A stretch of 5,466 nucleotides of DNA, taken from positions 13,612-19,077 of the forward strand of contig DHOD01000020.1 in assembly GCA_002407725.1 (NCBI GenBank). The letters are read 5' to 3'. This document shows positions 4,935 through 5,466 of this stretch, piece by piece (the first letter of the stretch is position 1; each line of letters opens with the position of its first letter). The notes below the pieces were generated by a model. It saw only the letters and a list, made by a program, of their open reading frames with translations, did no database searches and had not been told where the DNA came from. The position numbers and the translations under genes are program-made. The DNA comes from Christensenella sp. UBA5399 (GTDB taxonomy: Bacteria > Bacillota > Clostridia > Christensenellales > Christensenellaceae).

Positions 4935-5466
4935 TTAGCAACCTTTTGACAAATTGCTATAAAGTGAAGTATGCGCCTGCATGACCACCTGCTCAATTTG
5001 CGCGTCTTCCACTGGCAACGCAGCGTCGGGAGAAAACAATCCAAGAAATTCTATGTTGCCGTTGGGACCCTTGATTGGGGAAAAATCCAGCCTGTTCAGA
5101 TACAGGCCGCTTTCGGCAGCAGCCGACCGGACGTCTTTAATCACCCCGATGTGTGTATGCGCATCCTTCACCACACCTTTTTTGCCTACCTTGTCTTTTC
5201 CCGCTTCAAACTGCGGCTTAATCAGCGCCACCATACGCATATCGGCTGTGCCAATCCTGACGGCTGCTGGAAAAATCAACGAAAGGGATATAAAGGAAAC
5301 ATCGGCAGAAACAAAATCGGCAGGCTGGTCAAAGGGCTCGAGATAGCGCGCGTTTGTCCTTTCAAACAGCGTGACGCGCGGATCGTCGCGCAGCCCCCAG
5401 GCAAATTGGCCATAGCCTACGTCCACCGCATACACCCTGCATGCACCGTTTTGCAGCATACAGTCG
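4935..5466 (-). CDS. tlyA: TlyA family rRNA 2'-O-methyltransferase (5' end outside window)
   Basis: TlyA proteins (FtsJ-like fold) methylate ribose 2'-OH groups of rRNA, at 16S C1409 and/or 23S C1920 in studied members; some are reported to have haemolysin activity. About 177 C-terminal residues of a usual 270 are present. The frame stays open to the window edge: Asp-Cys precede the first ATG (5459), matching the family TDCLLQNGA segment, so that ATG is internal. The N-terminal S4 RNA-binding domain and the SAM-binding glycine loop lie beyond the edge. Visible motifs are RVYAVDVGYGQFAW, ERTNARYL, the catalytic Asp in SADVSFISL, the Lys in ALIKPQFEAG, GKKGVVKD, and the Glu in GPNGNIEF, so three residues of the K-D-K-E tetrad can be seen. 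The gene ends 132 bp before nadK. In spore-forming Bacillota tlyA commonly precedes nadK, usually with dxs further upstream. Confidence 0.95.
   Translation of the reverse strand, partial: DCMLQNGACRVYAVDVGYGQFAWGLRDDPRVTLFERTNARYLEPFDQPADFVSADVSFISLSLIFPAAVRIGTADMRMVALIKPQFEAGKDKVGKKGVVKDAHTHIGVIKDVRSAAAESGLYLNRLDFSPIKGPNGNIEFLGLFSPDAALPVEDAQIEQVVMQAHTSLYSNLSKGC
4945..4953 (-). promoter_or_regulatory. Exact match to the Spo0A box consensus
   Basis: The minus strand reads TTTGTCAAA, a full match to the 0A box TTTGTCRAA known from Bacillus subtilis. It lies in the last codons of tlyA, about 92 bp upstream of the nadK -35. One exact match by chance in a window this size is unlikely but not remarkable, and I found no second good site nearby. 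Binding is unproven. Confidence 0.3.

Noticed and set aside
4578..4949. Plus-strand open frame of 123 codons crossing the tlyA-nadK gap
   Set aside because: It overlaps nadK and its promoter on the other strand, has no recognisable motif, and its codon use does not resemble the real genes.
4935..5459. Treating the ATG at 5459 as the tlyA start
   Set aside because: The frame continues upstream with Asp-Cys, matching the TlyA family. The protein would otherwise lack its S4 domain and SAM loop, so the gene is cut by the window edge.

Overview
The window is a compact, one-directional (minus-strand) gene block from a Bacillota genome, most likely a member of the class Clostridia. The evidence is gene order. 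Read right to left, tlyA, nadK, argR, recN and spo0A form the core of the conserved neighbourhood that precedes spo0A in endospore-forming Bacillota. All five proteins carry clear family motifs. Base composition is mixed, close to half G+C by eye. No mobile element, CRISPR array, tRNA or rRNA was seen. The species cannot be named from the sequence.

Layout in transcription order: positions 5466-4935 hold the C-terminal two thirds of TlyA, an rRNA ribose methyltransferase whose start lies outside the window. A 132-bp AT-rich gap (4803-4934) holds a good sigma-A-type promoter with an exact -10 TATAAT and a 17-bp spacer. Next is NAD kinase (4802-3942). A 206-bp gap (3736-3941) is packed with perfect inverted repeats: a probable terminator for nadK, two more hairpin groups, and a 24-bp palindrome just upstream of argR. 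Then argR, recN, spo0A and a purine nucleoside phosphorylase (PNP) follow with gaps of 24, 2 and 2 bp, so they probably form one transcription unit. The PNP runs off the left edge, missing only its last residues.

Two features stand out. First, spoIVB, which normally lies between recN and spo0A in spore formers, is absent, and recN abuts spo0A directly. Second, the Spo0A homologue keeps a well-conserved DNA-binding domain, but its receiver domain has lost the catalytic acids. The phospho-acceptor Asp is Glu57, and the metal-binding Asp pair is Glu13-Gln14, so normal phosphorelay activation looks impossible. Together these suggest a lineage that has lost or rewired sporulation but keeps Spo0A as a DNA-binding regulator, perhaps locked in one state. 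This is an inference from one locus; the genome-wide set of sporulation genes would settle it.

The genes do not form one pathway. They cover ribosome modification (tlyA), NADP supply (nadK), arginine-responsive control (argR), double-strand-break repair (recN), a developmental or global regulator (spo0A) and purine salvage (PNP). Their association is one of conserved position and shared transcription.
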